DNA of 64,000 nt, taken from assembly GCF_001984215.1 (NCBI RefSeq), contig NZ_CP019421.1, positions 124,001 through 188,000 of the forward strand, read 5' to 3'. The notes under the pieces were generated by a model. It worked only from the letters and a program-made list of their open reading frames with translations. It was not told the DNA's origin and did no database searches. Below are positions 7,351 through 15,676 of this stretch, piece after piece. Within the stretch, counting starts at the first letter, position 1. Every line of letters starts with the position of its first letter. Both the position numbers and the translations under genes were made by a program. Source of the stretch: Mycobacterium sp. MS1601 (lineage in GTDB: Bacteria > Actinomycetota > Actinomycetes > Mycobacteriales > Mycobacteriaceae).

Positions 7351-7548
7351 ATGCCAGCGTTGAATGTGGATTTCTCGGACGAGGAGCTTGCCGTCGTGAG
7401 GGAAGCGGCCCGCAATGCCGGGATGTCGATGCGTGCGTTCGTGAAGCAGACGACCCTCGACAAGGCCGTTGACCGGGAGGGGCGGGTCCGTGCCCTCGGC
7501 CAAGAGATCGCGCAGCGGTCCGCTGAGCTCAACAGCCGGCTCGCGTGA
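7351..7548 (+). CDS. Antitoxin of Doc-type module (ribbon-helix-helix-like)
   Basis: 65 residues: a short beta-prone start (PALNVDFSDEEL), then two helices (AVVREAARNAGMSMRAFVKQ), the layout of ribbon-helix-helix antitoxins, and a charged C-terminal helix likely to bind the toxin. GGAGAGCG precedes the ATG. Its stop overlaps the GTG of the toxin gene, so the two are translationally coupled. Expected to bind the palindrome at 7286-7330 as homodimers. Confidence 0.82.
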   Translation: MPALNVDFSDEELAVVREAARNAGMSMRAFVKQTTLDKAVDREGRVRALGQEIAQRSAELNSRLA

Positions 7549-7925
7549 TCGAGTACCCCACCGCCGATGAGGTGTTGATCGTCGCGGAGTATGCCTGCGG
7601 GTTCCGTCCTATTGTGCGCGATCCCGGTCTGTTTGAGTCGAGCATGATGCGGCCCACGGCAACGGTTTTCGGTGCGGATGCCTACCCCACAGTGTGGGAG
7701 AAGGCGGCGGCGCTGTTGCATTCGATGGTCACCACGCAGGCCCTGGCCGACGGCAACAAGCGCACCGGTTGGGCCGCCTGCTGGCTGCTCCTGGGCCTCA
7801 ACGGCCACCATGTCTCCCCTGCCCTCGATGTCGATGCCGCCGAGCAGTTCGTGCTGGACATCGCCGCCAACAAGCTGGGCTGGGAGCAGATAGCCGAACA
7901 GCTCCCGAAGTTCGCAGAAACCTGA
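7545..7925 (+). CDS. doc: Doc/Fic-domain toxin with Gln in place of motif His
   Basis: 126 residues, normal for Doc toxins, which phosphorylate elongation factor Tu. The Fic signature reads QALADGNKRTGWAACW. The loop ADGNKRT is intact, but the position normally occupied by catalytic His is Gln (CAG, one base from a His codon). Either the toxin is inactive, or it belongs to Fic relatives that work with Gln. The GTG start overlaps the antitoxin stop. Confidence 0.85.
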   Translation: MIEYPTADEVLIVAEYACGFRPIVRDPGLFESSMMRPTATVFGADAYPTVWEKAAALLHSMVTTQALADGNKRTGWAACWLLLGLNGHHVSPALDVDAAEQFVLDIAANKLGWEQIAEQLPKFAET

Positions 7926-7951
7926 ATCTTCCTGAGAGTGAGCGTGGGTTT

Positions 7952-9034
7952 ATGAGTGTGCGGCCGTTGCAGTTTGGATGCGTGGACCTTGCCGGTCTGG
8001 ACGACGCGTTTGATTGGCGTGCGGATGGGTTCTTCCGGGCGCTGCGGTGCGACGGAACGACGATCAAGGGTGTGGCCAGTGACGCGGAGGCGGTCGCGGA
8101 GCTGCTGCGCCGCGCCGGGGTCCTGCAGGCCGATGGCCCGGTGTATCACGCTCGGCCGAATCATGAGGTCGTCGACGCCGGGTGGTCTTCGGAGGCCTCC
8201 GCCGATGTGGAAGATCTCGACGGGGAGTTCGATCGCCAGCTCCGCCAGGGCCGCCCCGCTGATCTGACGGCGCGCCTGGAGTCACTGGCCGCCCAGATCC
8301 CGGTCAGCCATGGTGAGCGTGTCGAGATGGCGCGTACGCGTGGCGCAGAACTGAATGTGTCCGCGCCACAGACGGATTCACTGCGGCTGTTCATGCCGCC
8401 GTTCTCCGATTCCGATGTGGGCGCGCTCGGTGTGGATGATGCTGCGACGCGGGGGTGGGCGACGTGGGCGGAGTGGCTTGAGCCGCGGCTGTTGGTGTGC
8501 ACGAACGACAAGGCGTGGGGCGAGATCGACCGACATGATCGGCGGCCCACGGTCGTTCGCGTCGGCGAGTGGTTGCGTGACGCTGTCGCCGACGGCGACG
8601 TCGATCGATGGCTGGTGAAGATGTTCACCGAGGACCGGATGTTCCTGCACCGCGTGGAAGGGCCGGCGGGCCCGGTGTATCAGGTGGGGCCGGGCACTCA
8701 TCGTGCGCACGCCGCCCGGATCTGGGGTTTGCCGTACGTGCTGGCCCGCGTGCACGTGGAGCGGTTGGCCAAGCCGCTGCGGCCGCGGACGCAACTGGTG
8801 GAGGCGCTGTGGGAGGGCCTGTGTCGCCGTGGCCTTCTGACCGCAGGTACCGACGGTGATCGGTGGTACCTGCGGTCAGTGGTGGCCGACTGGGTCCTGT
8901 CTCCCCCGGCGATGGCGACCCAGTGGAACAGGATGTACGAGCGCGTCTACCCGGGTGCGCTGCAGGCGGTGACCGGGTTGACGCTCGACGAGCTGGTCGA
9001 CGCCGACATGTGGGTCGACGCGCTACTCAGATAG
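7952..9034 (+). CDS. Hypothetical protein with ParB/Srx-like motif
   Basis: About 360 residues starting at the ATG of MSVRPLQF. A segment near residue 245 (VYQVGPGTHRAHAARIWGLPYVLA) fits the G-x-H-R-x-x-A signature of the ParB/sulfiredoxin fold, which hydrolyses CTP in true ParB proteins; the remainder is not recognised. A helical region around residues 85-120 precedes it. It follows the toxin gene by 26 bp and is probably in the same transcript. A plasmid-partition role is possible, but no adjacent parA or parS-like cluster was seen. Confidence 0.65.
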   Translation: MSVRPLQFGCVDLAGLDDAFDWRADGFFRALRCDGTTIKGVASDAEAVAELLRRAGVLQADGPVYHARPNHEVVDAGWSSEASADVEDLDGEFDRQLRQGRPADLTARLESLAAQIPVSHGERVEMARTRGAELNVSAPQTDSLRLFMPPFSDSDVGALGVDDAATRGWATWAEWLEPRLLVCTNDKAWGEIDRHDRRPTVVRVGEWLRDAVADGDVDRWLVKMFTEDRMFLHRVEGPAGPVYQVGPGTHRAHAARIWGLPYVLARVHVERLAKPLRPRTQLVEALWEGLCRRGLLTAGTDGDRWYLRSVVADWVLSPPAMATQWNRMYERVYPGALQAVTGLTLDELVDADMWVDALLR

Positions 9035-9047
9035 CGAGCCGCCGCCA

Positions 9048-9065
9048 CGCACGGATTGACGTGCG
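9048..9065. terminator. Possible bidirectional terminator
   Basis: CGCACG-N6-CGTGCG lies between two convergent genes. The stem is short and lacks a T run, so this is only a candidate. Confidence 0.35.
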
Positions 9066-9069
9066 GCGA

Positions 9070-11076
9070 TTAGGCGGCTGCCGCGTGTTTCGGGGTCGAG
9101 TTGCTTGCCGCGGCGTGGCGGGGCGAGGTGTCGGACGCGTGCTTGGGCGTTGACGTGCTGGCCGCGGTGTCGCCCTTGGTGGTGTCGGCGCTGGCCGGTG
9201 TGCGGGTCGTGGAGGTGCGGGTCGGTGTCGCGTCGTCGTCCTTGTCCGCGGCCCGGGTGGTGGGGCGCTTGGTCTCTTTGTCCGTGGCCGTGTCGGTCGT
9301 GGTGCTCGGCTTGGGCTGGTCGGCCTTCTCAGTGGTGGTCTTCGGGTCGGCGGCCGGGGCGGTGGTGTCGCTGCCGGCCGCGGGGGTCTTCACGTCGGCG
9401 GCCGGGGCGGCGGCCTCGGGCTCGGGCGCCGCGGTGGCGGCTTCCTCGCCCGTGCCGGTGGTGGCGGGGTCTGTGGCGTCGACCGCGGTGGTCTCTCCCT
9501 CGGTGACTGTGCCTGCGGGCGGCGTGATTTCGGCCGTCACGTCAGGGGCGACGTCGGGGGTGGTGGGTTCGACGGCTGTGGCCGGGTCGACCTCTTCAGT
9601 GGCTGCCGGTGCTGACGCTTCCAGGACCTGCTTGCCGGCGGCAGGGGTGGTGGCGGCGTCGGTGAGGGTGCTGTCGGCGGTCTGCGTGGTGAGGACGTCC
9701 TCGGCGGCGGCCGCGGGCGACTCGGCCTGGGTGAGCTGCAGGGTGACCGTCTTGGCTGCGGGTGCGGCGAAGGTGCCGGTGATGGCGGATCCGATGTCGA
9801 GGATGGTGGCAATGGAGCGGAAGCCGACGTTGGCGGCGAAAGCGGCGCCGTCGACGAGGCCGTTGACCGTGGCGGCCAGGGCGTGGGGCAGGTTGTAGAC
9901 GATGGAGGGCAGCCCGACGGCGCGCATGATGCCGCTGGCTGCGGTCGCCAAACCTGAAGTGAGAGCGGTGATGACGTTGGCGCCGGCGGTGGTGATATCG
10001 GCGGCTGCGGTGAACGGCACCGACGCCAACGAGCCGACGGTGTGCACAGCGGTGGTAACGGTGCTGATGCCGGCGCCGACGAGCACGGAGATGGCTCTGG
10101 TGTAGCTCGCGGCGCTCAGTGGTGCCGAGCCGATGGTGTTGATGACGTGCTGGATGGCGCCGCCGCCGGTGCCGTCACCGATCCAGGTGGCGATCGCGTC
10201 GGAGGCTCCGTCGGCGACTCGGCCCAGGGCGGTGCTCGCGGCGTTGACGATCGTCGTGGAGAGGCCGTTGACGCCGGCGACGGCGGCGGTGACGGGCGCG
10301 GAGACGATGCCTTGGACGGCGGTGAGGAGGCCGTTAATGAGGTCGAGGTCGGTGAGGGTCTTGCCGGCGCCGATGAGGCCGTTGAAGGTGTCCAGGGCGT
10401 TGGAGACCTGGGCGGTGACGCCGCGGACGACGGTGTTGGTGACCGAGAGGACGTTGGTGCCGAGGTTGCTGACGGCGCCGATGCCCTGGGTGAGGAGCAG
10501 GCCGGCGATGTCGATGGGGGCGTTGATCAGGCCGGTGTAGCTGGGCAGGGCCAGTGGGTTGTTGACGACGGTGGCCACGGCGTGCAGAACGGAGCCGAGG
10601 GAGCCGGTGATGGTGGAGGTCAGGAGGTCGGTGAGCTGGCCGGTGGTCAGTACGACGTCGCCGTTGGCGGAGTCGACGGTCGTGGCGAGTTGTGAGAGTC
10701 CGTTGCCTGCACTGTTTTTGAGGGTTTTGATGATGGCGAGCAGCGGCTTGCTGTCGGTGGCGTCGATCAGGCCGGCCCACAGGGTGTCGTTGAGGGAGAC
10801 GGCGGAGTTGAGGGCTCCGGACAGGGTTTGGCCGGGCGCTCCGACGAGGTTGGTCACCGTTCCGGACGCGGAGTTCAGGGCGGCGTTGAGGTTGGCGACG
10901 AGTGCGTCGACGTCGGCGGGGTTGATCGCCGCGGCGAGCTGCAGGCGTGGTGCGGTGATGTTGGGCAGGGCGATGTCGCGCATGGCGGGTGCGGGGAGCA
11001 TCAGTGGGGTGAAGGCGAGGGAGACGGCGGTGGTGAGGGCCAGTCCGGTGGGCATTGCTGAGCGGGCGGTGTGCAT
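9070..11076 (-). CDS. Exported Ala/Thr/Val-rich protein with disordered charged tail
   Basis: About 668 residues. A signal peptide opens the protein (MHTARSAMPTGLALTTAVS then LAFTPLMLPAPA). Residues 50-420 are low-complexity helical or beta repeats of Val, Thr, Ala, Gly and Asn, like many mycobacterial surface proteins. The last 200 residues are Thr/Pro/Ala/Lys rich with repeated STPKHA. Signal peptide and tail style match the glycosidase at 21882-24005, and both genes have the same TTTACC-N6-GGTAAA boxes upstream. ATG at 11076 is preceded by CAGGAGCC. Probably cell-surface; function unknown. Confidence 0.7.
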   Translation of the reverse strand: MHTARSAMPTGLALTTAVSLAFTPLMLPAPAMRDIALPNITAPRLQLAAAINPADVDALVANLNAALNSASGTVTNLVGAPGQTLSGALNSAVSLNDTLWAGLIDATDSKPLLAIIKTLKNSAGNGLSQLATTVDSANGDVVLTTGQLTDLLTSTITGSLGSVLHAVATVVNNPLALPSYTGLINAPIDIAGLLLTQGIGAVSNLGTNVLSVTNTVVRGVTAQVSNALDTFNGLIGAGKTLTDLDLINGLLTAVQGIVSAPVTAAVAGVNGLSTTIVNAASTALGRVADGASDAIATWIGDGTGGGAIQHVINTIGSAPLSAASYTRAISVLVGAGISTVTTAVHTVGSLASVPFTAAADITTAGANVITALTSGLATAASGIMRAVGLPSIVYNLPHALAATVNGLVDGAAFAANVGFRSIATILDIGSAITGTFAAPAAKTVTLQLTQAESPAAAAEDVLTTQTADSTLTDAATTPAAGKQVLEASAPAATEEVDPATAVEPTTPDVAPDVTAEITPPAGTVTEGETTAVDATDPATTGTGEEAATAAPEPEAAAPAADVKTPAAGSDTTAPAADPKTTTEKADQPKPSTTTDTATDKETKRPTTRAADKDDDATPTRTSTTRTPASADTTKGDTAASTSTPKHASDTSPRHAAASNSTPKHAAAA

Positions 11077-11132
11077 GGCGGCTCCTGATGGTGGCCGGCC
11101 CTTGCAGGGGCGGGCAATCTTCACAGGCGACT

Positions 11133-11168
11133 TTTACCTGGTGTGGGGAATTTACCAGCCACGGTAAG
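11133..11168. promoter_or_regulatory. Tandem TTTACC-N6-GGTAAA operator, site A
   Basis: Two 18-bp boxes: TTTACC-TGGTGT-GGGGAA (imperfect) and TTTACC-AGCCAC-GGTAAG. They lie 57-92 bp upstream of the exported-protein start. The same box recurs at 24058 and 63489. Confidence 0.7.
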
Positions 11169-11263
11169 TCTGCTCAGGACTTCACGAGTAAACAACTGGG
11201 GCGCCAGGCCTCGCGCCAGCGGGCATCGGCAGCCCCGAGCAGTCCCCCGACTGGCTGTTATGA

Positions 11264-11295
11264 GGGGTGGGGCCATGCCATCACCGCAGGTCAGA
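11264..11295 (+). repeat. Dispersed short repeat, degenerate copy 2
   Basis: GGGGTGGGGCCATGCCATC then ACCGCAGGTCAGAT; the second half matches copy 3 (CCATCACTGCTGGTCAGAT) 124 bp later. Confidence 0.5.
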
Positions 11296-11387
11296 TGGTT
11301 ACGGGTCGGCGGGACGTCAGCTGGGGTTGCTCGGCCGGTTCGAGACCCGCTGACGGAGCGTTCGGCGGGCCCGGTTGAGCGCACGTC

Positions 11388-11410
11388 GGGGACGTGCCAT
11401 CACTGCTGGT
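11388..11410 (+). repeat. Dispersed short repeat, copy 3
   Basis: GGGGACGTGCCATCACTGC then TGGT, in the non-coding stretch 11077-11611. That 535-bp stretch holds the site-A operator and repeat copies 2-4; I see no gene in it. Confidence 0.75.
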
Positions 11411-11531
11411 CAGATACGGTTTTCGCGCGATTCGGTCAACCCGACCGGCGCGGGGCAGCGTTCAGCGCGCTGCTGGCGCTTCACGACGGGTCGAGAGCCG
11501 GCGACCGCCGGGGCGTGCGTCTGCCAGCGCC

Positions 11532-11555
11532 GGGGACGTGGCATCGACACTGTTC
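11532..11555 (+). repeat. Dispersed short repeat, weak copy 4
   Basis: GGGGACGTGGCATCGACACT keeps the first half of the motif only; 57 bp beyond the stop of the small gene at 11612. Confidence 0.4.
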
Positions 11556-11611
11556 CGGGGCGGTTTTCTCGCCTGTCAGGTTTCAGGCCGGCCGGCTGGC
11601 GCGGCGCGCCT

Positions 11612-11872
11612 TCAGGCCTGGTGCTCGACGACCTCGACGGTCTGCGTGGGTTCCCATGCGAGTTCGCCGCCGGTGGAGGGGCCCAGCACTGCATCGGCTT
11701 CGGCGTTGGTGCCAGACGCCTCTTGCTGCGGCGCTTCACGCGGGCCCGTTCCGTACTTGTCCATGAAGTACTGCCCCGACGCTGCACCGTCCGGATCGTA
11801 GATATCCGCCGGTTCAGTGGATGCGTGAGCTTCCGCGTAGCGCCGTCGATCTTCGCGTGAAATGTGAGCCAT
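11612..11872 (-). CDS. Small acidic hypothetical protein
   Basis: 86 residues from the ATG of MAHISREDRRRYAEAHAS, with AAGGACG and AGGAGC upstream. Early segment basic and helical, then DIYDPDGAASGQYFMDKYG and an acidic, Gln/Glu-rich tail. No family recognised. The 212 bp upstream (11873-12084) hold no gene I can support. Confidence 0.6.
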   Translation of the reverse strand: MAHISREDRRRYAEAHASTEPADIYDPDGAASGQYFMDKYGTGPREAPQQEASGTNAEADAVLGPSTGGELAWEPTQTVEVVEHQA

Positions 11873-12084
11873 GCTCCTGGCGTCCTTTCCAGTTCGGCTG
11901 GCAGTCCTTGCTTGTACCAATGTCGGTCTACAGCTTGATCACTGCAGTAAGGGCGCCCGCAACGCTTTGGTCGTCCCCGGTTGCAATGGTGAGACCCCGA
12001 CGGAACCGCCTGCGCGCCACAATCATCCGATCGAAGGGGTCTTTGTTCGCCCAATTGGGTTGGCCGGCCACGATGGCATCTGGG

Positions 12085-12408
12085 TCAGAGTGGTGGTTGC
12101 CCCGTGTTGTCCCGTGGTGCCTGCATCGACAGAACGATCACCGGCGTGACAGCGTCGTACCGGTCGTCCGGCTTGTCGTACTCATCCACGGGGTAATACA
12201 CGTCGCGGCCTGCCGGCTCGTCAGCGTAGGTGTCGTCGCGTTGCATGTGCGCCAGGACGACATCGCGGACACCGTAGTTGCCTAGGGGATCATCCACGGC
12301 GTCGAAGACCACCGGCAGGGACCGAGAGGGATCTAGCTGGACCATTCGGTCGACGATCTCGCCGACAGTCAGTGTGCGGCTTGGGCTGCGGGTCCGGTTG
12401 GCTGTCAT
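12085..12408 (-). CDS. Small hypothetical protein
   Basis: 107 residues starting MTANRTRSPSRTLTVGEIVD, with GGAGCACAAGG upstream. The core LPVVFDAVDDPLGNYGVRDVVLAH and the acidic YYPVDEYDKPDDRYD tail resemble small proteins on mycobacterial plasmids and phages, but I cannot name the family. Its start overlaps the stop of the ASCH gene (ATGA), so the two are translationally coupled. Confidence 0.65.
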   Translation of the reverse strand: MTANRTRSPSRTLTVGEIVDRMVQLDPSRSLPVVFDAVDDPLGNYGVRDVVLAHMQRDDTYADEPAGRDVYYPVDEYDKPDDRYDAVTPVIVLSMQAPRDNTGQPPL

Positions 12409-12941
12409 CCTTGTGCTCCGTTCTGTGGGGACATCGGGCGGTTCGGTTCCCTGGTCGTGGGCCCTGCGTTCGGCTTGTTCTCGGGTAGTTGGCACGCCGT
12501 GCAGATGCCGGTGTGGTCGTCGTAGGTGGCCTGCCAGGCGCACGGCCCGTGCAGGGTGTCGCATGCCTGGTAGTCGGTGCAGCCACAGCTTCGGCATTCG
12601 CGCGGATATTGCCACTGGATCCGGGTGATTTCGGTCGACGCCGTTACCCCGCGGTGGGTCGCTGCGAAGAAGTCGACGAACTGGGCGGGTGTCATGTCGG
12701 GGAAGCCTTCGGCGATCACGTCTTCGGGGGTGATGCTGTCGAGGCGTTCGCGGCGGGTGGACACGACTTCTACTGTCACGATCCGCTCCAGGGGCTCCCC
12801 TGCTCGGCGGCCGCGGACCTTTGGGCACAGGGTCACCAGGTCGCCGGGCTTGAGGACTTTCCAGCCGGCTCGCCGGGTGACCGTCTTCTGTCGGGCCTTC
12901 ACCTGGTCGGTTGTGAGTGCCACGCTCATAAGTCTTGCCAT
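12405..12941 (-). CDS. ASCH-domain protein with C-terminal Cys cluster
   Basis: 178 residues. The first 115 form an ASCH (PUA-like, RNA/nucleotide-binding) domain with ARQKTVTRRAGWK, LKPGDLVTLCPKV and ITPEDVIAEGFPDMTP in the usual order, as in small phage-type ASCH proteins. The C-terminal part has CRSCGCTDYQAC...GPCAW...GICTAC, a likely zinc-binding cluster found in actinophage proteins next to ASCH domains. GAGGTAAGG precedes the ATG. Substrate unknown; RNA binding is inferred from the fold. Confidence 0.75.
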   Translation of the reverse strand: MARLMSVALTTDQVKARQKTVTRRAGWKVLKPGDLVTLCPKVRGRRAGEPLERIVTVEVVSTRRERLDSITPEDVIAEGFPDMTPAQFVDFFAATHRGVTASTEITRIQWQYPRECRSCGCTDYQACDTLHGPCAWQATYDDHTGICTACQLPENKPNAGPTTREPNRPMSPQNGAQG

Positions 12942-12992
12942 CAGTGCCTTACCTCCCGCTCCTTGAAATCCCTTGTATTCAAGGCCGATTCG

Positions 12993-13325
12993 CTACGATG
13001 GCTTGGTGCTGTCCTCGTCGGTTTGTGGCGCTGGGAGGCGGCGTTGCCGAACTAGGCCAACTACTACGCACACCAGGCCGATGGTGCTGCCGGCGGCGGC
13101 GAACACCACACTGCCGACGCTTGGCCGCGCGATGTCAGTGATCGCGAAGATTGCCAACCCGATCACCGCGACACCGACAAGCACCCCGCCGATGCGCAAT
13201 CCCTTCTTGTGGTCCTGGAATTCTTCCTCCGAGGTGGTCGGGGACGCGATGCGCGCGCCGATGTAGCCCGTCAGCGCCGTCGAACACCCGAAAAGCAGGC
13301 ATAACGTGCTCGCTAGAAGTTGCAT
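12993..13325 (-). CDS. Small integral membrane protein
   Basis: 110 residues with three hydrophobic segments: LLASTLCLLFGCSTALTGYI, GGVLVGVAVIGLAIFAI and VVFAAAGSTIGLVCVVVGLV, separated by charged loops (TTSEEEFQDHKKG). The ATG at 13325 follows GTGGAGCC. Function unknown. It lies 46 bp after the Fic gene on the same strand. Confidence 0.65.
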   Translation of the reverse strand: MQLLASTLCLLFGCSTALTGYIGARIASPTTSEEEFQDHKKGLRIGGVLVGVAVIGLAIFAITDIARPSVGSVVFAAAGSTIGLVCVVVGLVRQRRLPAPQTDEDSTKPS

Positions 13326-13371
13326 CGACCGGCTCCACTTCTTTGCGTCTGTTGGTGCATCCCTGGGCCTT

Positions 13372-14052
13372 TCAGTTGCCGTGCGTATCACGGTCTGTGG
13401 GATTGATGTTGGTGATGCCGCGGCTGCGCAGTAGCGCTTTCACCTCGTCCAGCTCGTCGTAGATGTAGGCCCGCGCAAGCAGGTCGTTGAAGGTCCTGGC
13501 GAGGGTCGGGTCGTTGTCGTCGACGGGGATGGTGAGCAGGACTCCAGCGCCGGTGCTGATGAGGAGGCTGTTCGCGACGAACACCGCGGTGCGCTTGTTG
13601 CCGTCCTCGAAGGGTTGCGCCTTGGCCAGGTTCACGAACAGGTCCAGGGCGTTGTCTTGGACGTCGTCGCTGGCCGTGGCGCGATCGATCAAGGTCTGCA
13701 GTTCGGCGTCGGTGAGGGCGTCGGGGGTGTGGCGGCCGTGCGGGGTCGCCACGCCGATCTCCTGCGCAGGCGTCCGTAGCTGCCCGGGGTGTAGGGCGCC
13801 GCTGCGGGTGATCGTGGCGTTCACGGCGCGGACGAACTGGGCGTCGATTGTGCGGCCGGCCTGGGTGATGACGAACTGTGCTGCGTCGCGAAGGTCCTGG
13901 AGAAGTGCCAGGTCTGCGCGTGATGCGACGCCGTCCAGGCTTCCGGAGCGAAGGAAGTTCTCGGTGTCGAGTCGGCCGGTGGACAGGCCGTCGAACACCT
14001 TGCCCGAGGAGTACACGACCCCGGCGAGGTCGGCGACGGTGAGCGTGGTCAT
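13372..14052 (-). CDS. Fic-family protein with Gln in place of motif His
   Basis: 226 residues. The Fic core reads AKAQPFEDGNKRTAVFVAN near residue 145; the normal HPFxDGNxR appears as QPFEDGNKR, so the catalytic His is Gln here, as in the Doc-type protein at 7545. An upstream helical region contains SGALHPGQLRTPAQEIGV, the loop typical of Fic proteins. AAAGGAGCACACC precedes the ATG. It faces a divergent ribbon-helix-helix gene at 14153, which may be its antitoxin. Fic enzymes transfer AMP or phosphate to proteins; activity here is uncertain. Confidence 0.82.
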   Translation of the reverse strand: MTTLTVADLAGVVYSSGKVFDGLSTGRLDTENFLRSGSLDGVASRADLALLQDLRDAAQFVITQAGRTIDAQFVRAVNATITRSGALHPGQLRTPAQEIGVATPHGRHTPDALTDAELQTLIDRATASDDVQDNALDLFVNLAKAQPFEDGNKRTAVFVANSLLISTGAGVLLTIPVDDNDPTLARTFNDLLARAYIYDELDEVKALLRSRGITNINPTDRDTHGN

Positions 14053-14096
14053 GGTGTGCTCCTTTCCGTCGCGGTCGTTGTCCATCCTCATTATGG

Positions 14097-14144
14097 TAGT
14101 CGATTATTGCGGCTCTGGCACACTATTTTCTGTAGTCGTTTATT
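14097..14144. promoter_or_regulatory. Direct repeats between Fic and ribbon-helix-helix genes
   Basis: TAGTCGATTATT (14097-14108) and TAGTCGTTTATT (14133-14144), 36 bp apart, about three helical turns. A likely binding site for the small DNA-binding protein starting at 14153. Confidence 0.6.
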
Positions 14145-14152
14145 ATTGGCGT

Positions 14153-14353
14153 ATGCCGTCCCCCGGGAGGCCGCCCCTTGAGGCGGGCAAGCGCCGAGCA
14201 GCTCCTGTGCCGGTCCGATTCACCGAGGCCGAACGCGCTTTGGTCGAGGCCGCGGCCCAAGCGGATGGGCAATCGTTGTCGGCGTGGGTGCGAGACCGCG
14301 CTGTCGTGGCCGCTAAACGGCGTGCACATAGAGGCGGTTCGGCGGGCCACTGA
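14153..14353 (+). CDS. Ribbon-helix-helix protein, likely antitoxin or MobC-like
   Basis: 66 residues with a basic start (SPGRPPLEAGKRRAAPVPVRF) and the helix pair TEAERALVEAAAQADGQSLSAWVRD, as in ribbon-helix-helix antitoxins and MobC-type relaxosome proteins. It begins nine bases after the second TAGTCG box and diverges from the Fic gene. Antitoxin role is favoured by position; mobilisation role cannot be excluded. Confidence 0.65.
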   Translation: MPSPGRPPLEAGKRRAAPVPVRFTEAERALVEAAAQADGQSLSAWVRDRAVVAAKRRAHRGGSAGH

Positions 14354-14410
14354 TGGCGATGCCTCGGGACGTGGGCGACACGGAGTTACACCCGTCACCC
14401 GCGATCGTCT

Positions 14411-14719
14411 TCAGGTGCGTCGCGGGCCCTGAGTGGCCGAGGCGCATTGCTGCATCTTGCGTTCGGTGAACTCCAGCATTTCGGCACTCAGGCAGCCGAT
14501 CGGCACGGCGCCGAGTTTGATCGCTTTCTCACGCATCGAGTCGGTCACGTCGTAGTGCGACTCCCACGTCCCAGGCGTCTGCGCCCAGGCCAGCTTCAGG
14601 CCGAGTTTGGCCGCGAACTCATTCAGCTCTTCGTCGGTGTCGGCCATCAGGTGTGACCACCGCGCGCGGACCTTGCCCACCTCGGCCGGCAGCCTCATGT
14701 CATCGACATACACCGTCAT
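14411..14719 (-). CDS. DUF4031 protein
   Basis: 102 residues. MTVYVDDMRLPAEVGKVRAR, WSHLMADTDEELNEFAAKLG and HYDVTDSMREKAIKLGAVPI are the conserved blocks of DUF4031, a short phage/plasmid family of unknown function whose Asp/His pattern suggests a metal-binding site. The ATG at 14719 follows GGGCGCCGG. Family call firm, function unknown. Confidence 0.85.
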   Translation of the reverse strand: MTVYVDDMRLPAEVGKVRARWSHLMADTDEELNEFAAKLGLKLAWAQTPGTWESHYDVTDSMREKAIKLGAVPIGCLSAEMLEFTERKMQQCASATQGPRRT

Positions 14720-14777
14720 CCGGCGCCCGCCGTTGCGATCCGGGGAGTGGCAGTTCCCCTGCGGGGCTGAGCGTTTC

Positions 14778-15230
14778 TCATACCTTCCACCACTCCTCCA
14801 AGCGTTTCTTGTTCTCCGCTGTGCTGGCGCGGCGCTGGCTGCGTTCGTCCCGGGCGTGGCGCGCGTCGAGGATCCGGCTCTGTAGCCATGTGATGCTGGT
14901 AAGCGCCTGGCTGATGCGTTGCATGTGGGCGTCGGTGAGGCCGGCCAGTTCGCCGGCGGGTGTGTGTGTCGCCAGGACGAGTCTTCCGCGTAGCAATGGC
15001 ACGTTGCGTGCACTGAATTTGGTTGTTGCGAGGAAGATTTCGGTGGCTTTGCGGTTGACCCCCTGGTGCCCGGGGCTGGTTGATGGTGTGAACCAGAAGT
15101 CGATTTCGCCGTCGGTGCTGGTCAGTGTTTCGAGGTGGGATTCGCGGATCAGGTCGGCGATGTCAGCGGTGCACTGGAGATGGTGTCGGTAGAGCGTGCC
15201 GTTGTGGCTGGCATGGAGTACTTGGAGCAT
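14778..15230 (-). CDS. Hypothetical protein, possibly DUF3846-related
   Basis: 150 residues beginning MLQVLHASHNGTLYRHHLQC. The block GVNRKATEIFLATTKFSARN then VPLLRGRLVLATHT resembles the core of DUF3846 proteins, small plasmid proteins of unknown role. The C-terminus is a charged helix (RDERSQRRASTAENKKRLEE). GAGGGACC lies upstream of the ATG. Moderate confidence in the family. Confidence 0.6.
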   Translation of the reverse strand: MLQVLHASHNGTLYRHHLQCTADIADLIRESHLETLTSTDGEIDFWFTPSTSPGHQGVNRKATEIFLATTKFSARNVPLLRGRLVLATHTPAGELAGLTDAHMQRISQALTSITWLQSRILDARHARDERSQRRASTAENKKRLEEWWKV

Positions 15231-15308
15231 GGCGGGGTCCCTCGTCGGTCGGCTTTCCTCAGTAGCTAGCACGGTAACTCTGATTGATGACACGGTGGCC
15301 GATCGCTA

Positions 15309-15334
15309 TGGGACGTGCTGTCTGCGCTGGTTGT
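15309..15334 (+). repeat. Dispersed short repeat, copy 5
   Basis: TGGGACGTGCTGTCTGCGCT then GGTTG, between the starts and stops of two minus-strand genes. Confidence 0.55.
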
Positions 15335-15348
15335 GGGACGTTCGGTGG

Positions 15349-15567
15349 TCAGTCCGGCAGGAGTGTGGCGGCGGGGACGCCGTAGTGATCCGCGAGGCCG
15401 TACAGGACACCCAGGGTGATGTTCTTCTGGCCGGCTTCGAGGCGGCCGAGGTAGGTACGGTGCACGCCGACGGCCTGCGCGACGTCGGCTTGGGTCTCGG
15501 TGCGTTCCTCGCGGAGTGCGCGCAAGCGGGCGCCCATCCCGGCTAGGCGTCGGGGGTCGATCTCCAT
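15349..15567 (-). CDS. XRE-family helix-turn-helix regulator
   Basis: 72 residues, essentially one helix-turn-helix domain: MGARLRALREERTETQADVA and QAVGVHRTYLGRLEAGQKNI are the classical Cro/C1 pattern. TATAGT lies seven bases before the ATG, so the message is probably leaderless, and that box forms one arm of the 33-bp dyad at 15574, implying autoregulation. Confidence 0.85.
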   Translation of the reverse strand: MEIDPRRLAGMGARLRALREERTETQADVAQAVGVHRTYLGRLEAGQKNITLGVLYGLADHYGVPAATLLPD

Positions 15568-15573
15568 GGTGTG

Positions 15574-15606
15574 GACTATAGAGCACATCGCATGTAGCTT
15601 ATAGTC
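15574..15606. promoter_or_regulatory. 33-bp dyad at XRE promoter
   Basis: GACTATA...ACAT-CGC-ATGT...TATAGTC: nested inverted repeats that include the likely -10 box of the XRE gene. Probable autoregulatory operator. Confidence 0.75.
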
Positions 15607-15676
15607 ATCATTGGTCGGTGGCTTGATCGACAAACTCGACCAGTTCCGCGGGCACCACATGTCTTAGCCAGGGGGG

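Noticed and set aside
14740..14765. Additional dispersed repeat copies near 14750 and 18905
   Set aside because: Only the half GGGAGTGGCAGTT-like or TGGCAGTTGCC is similar; too degenerate to count.
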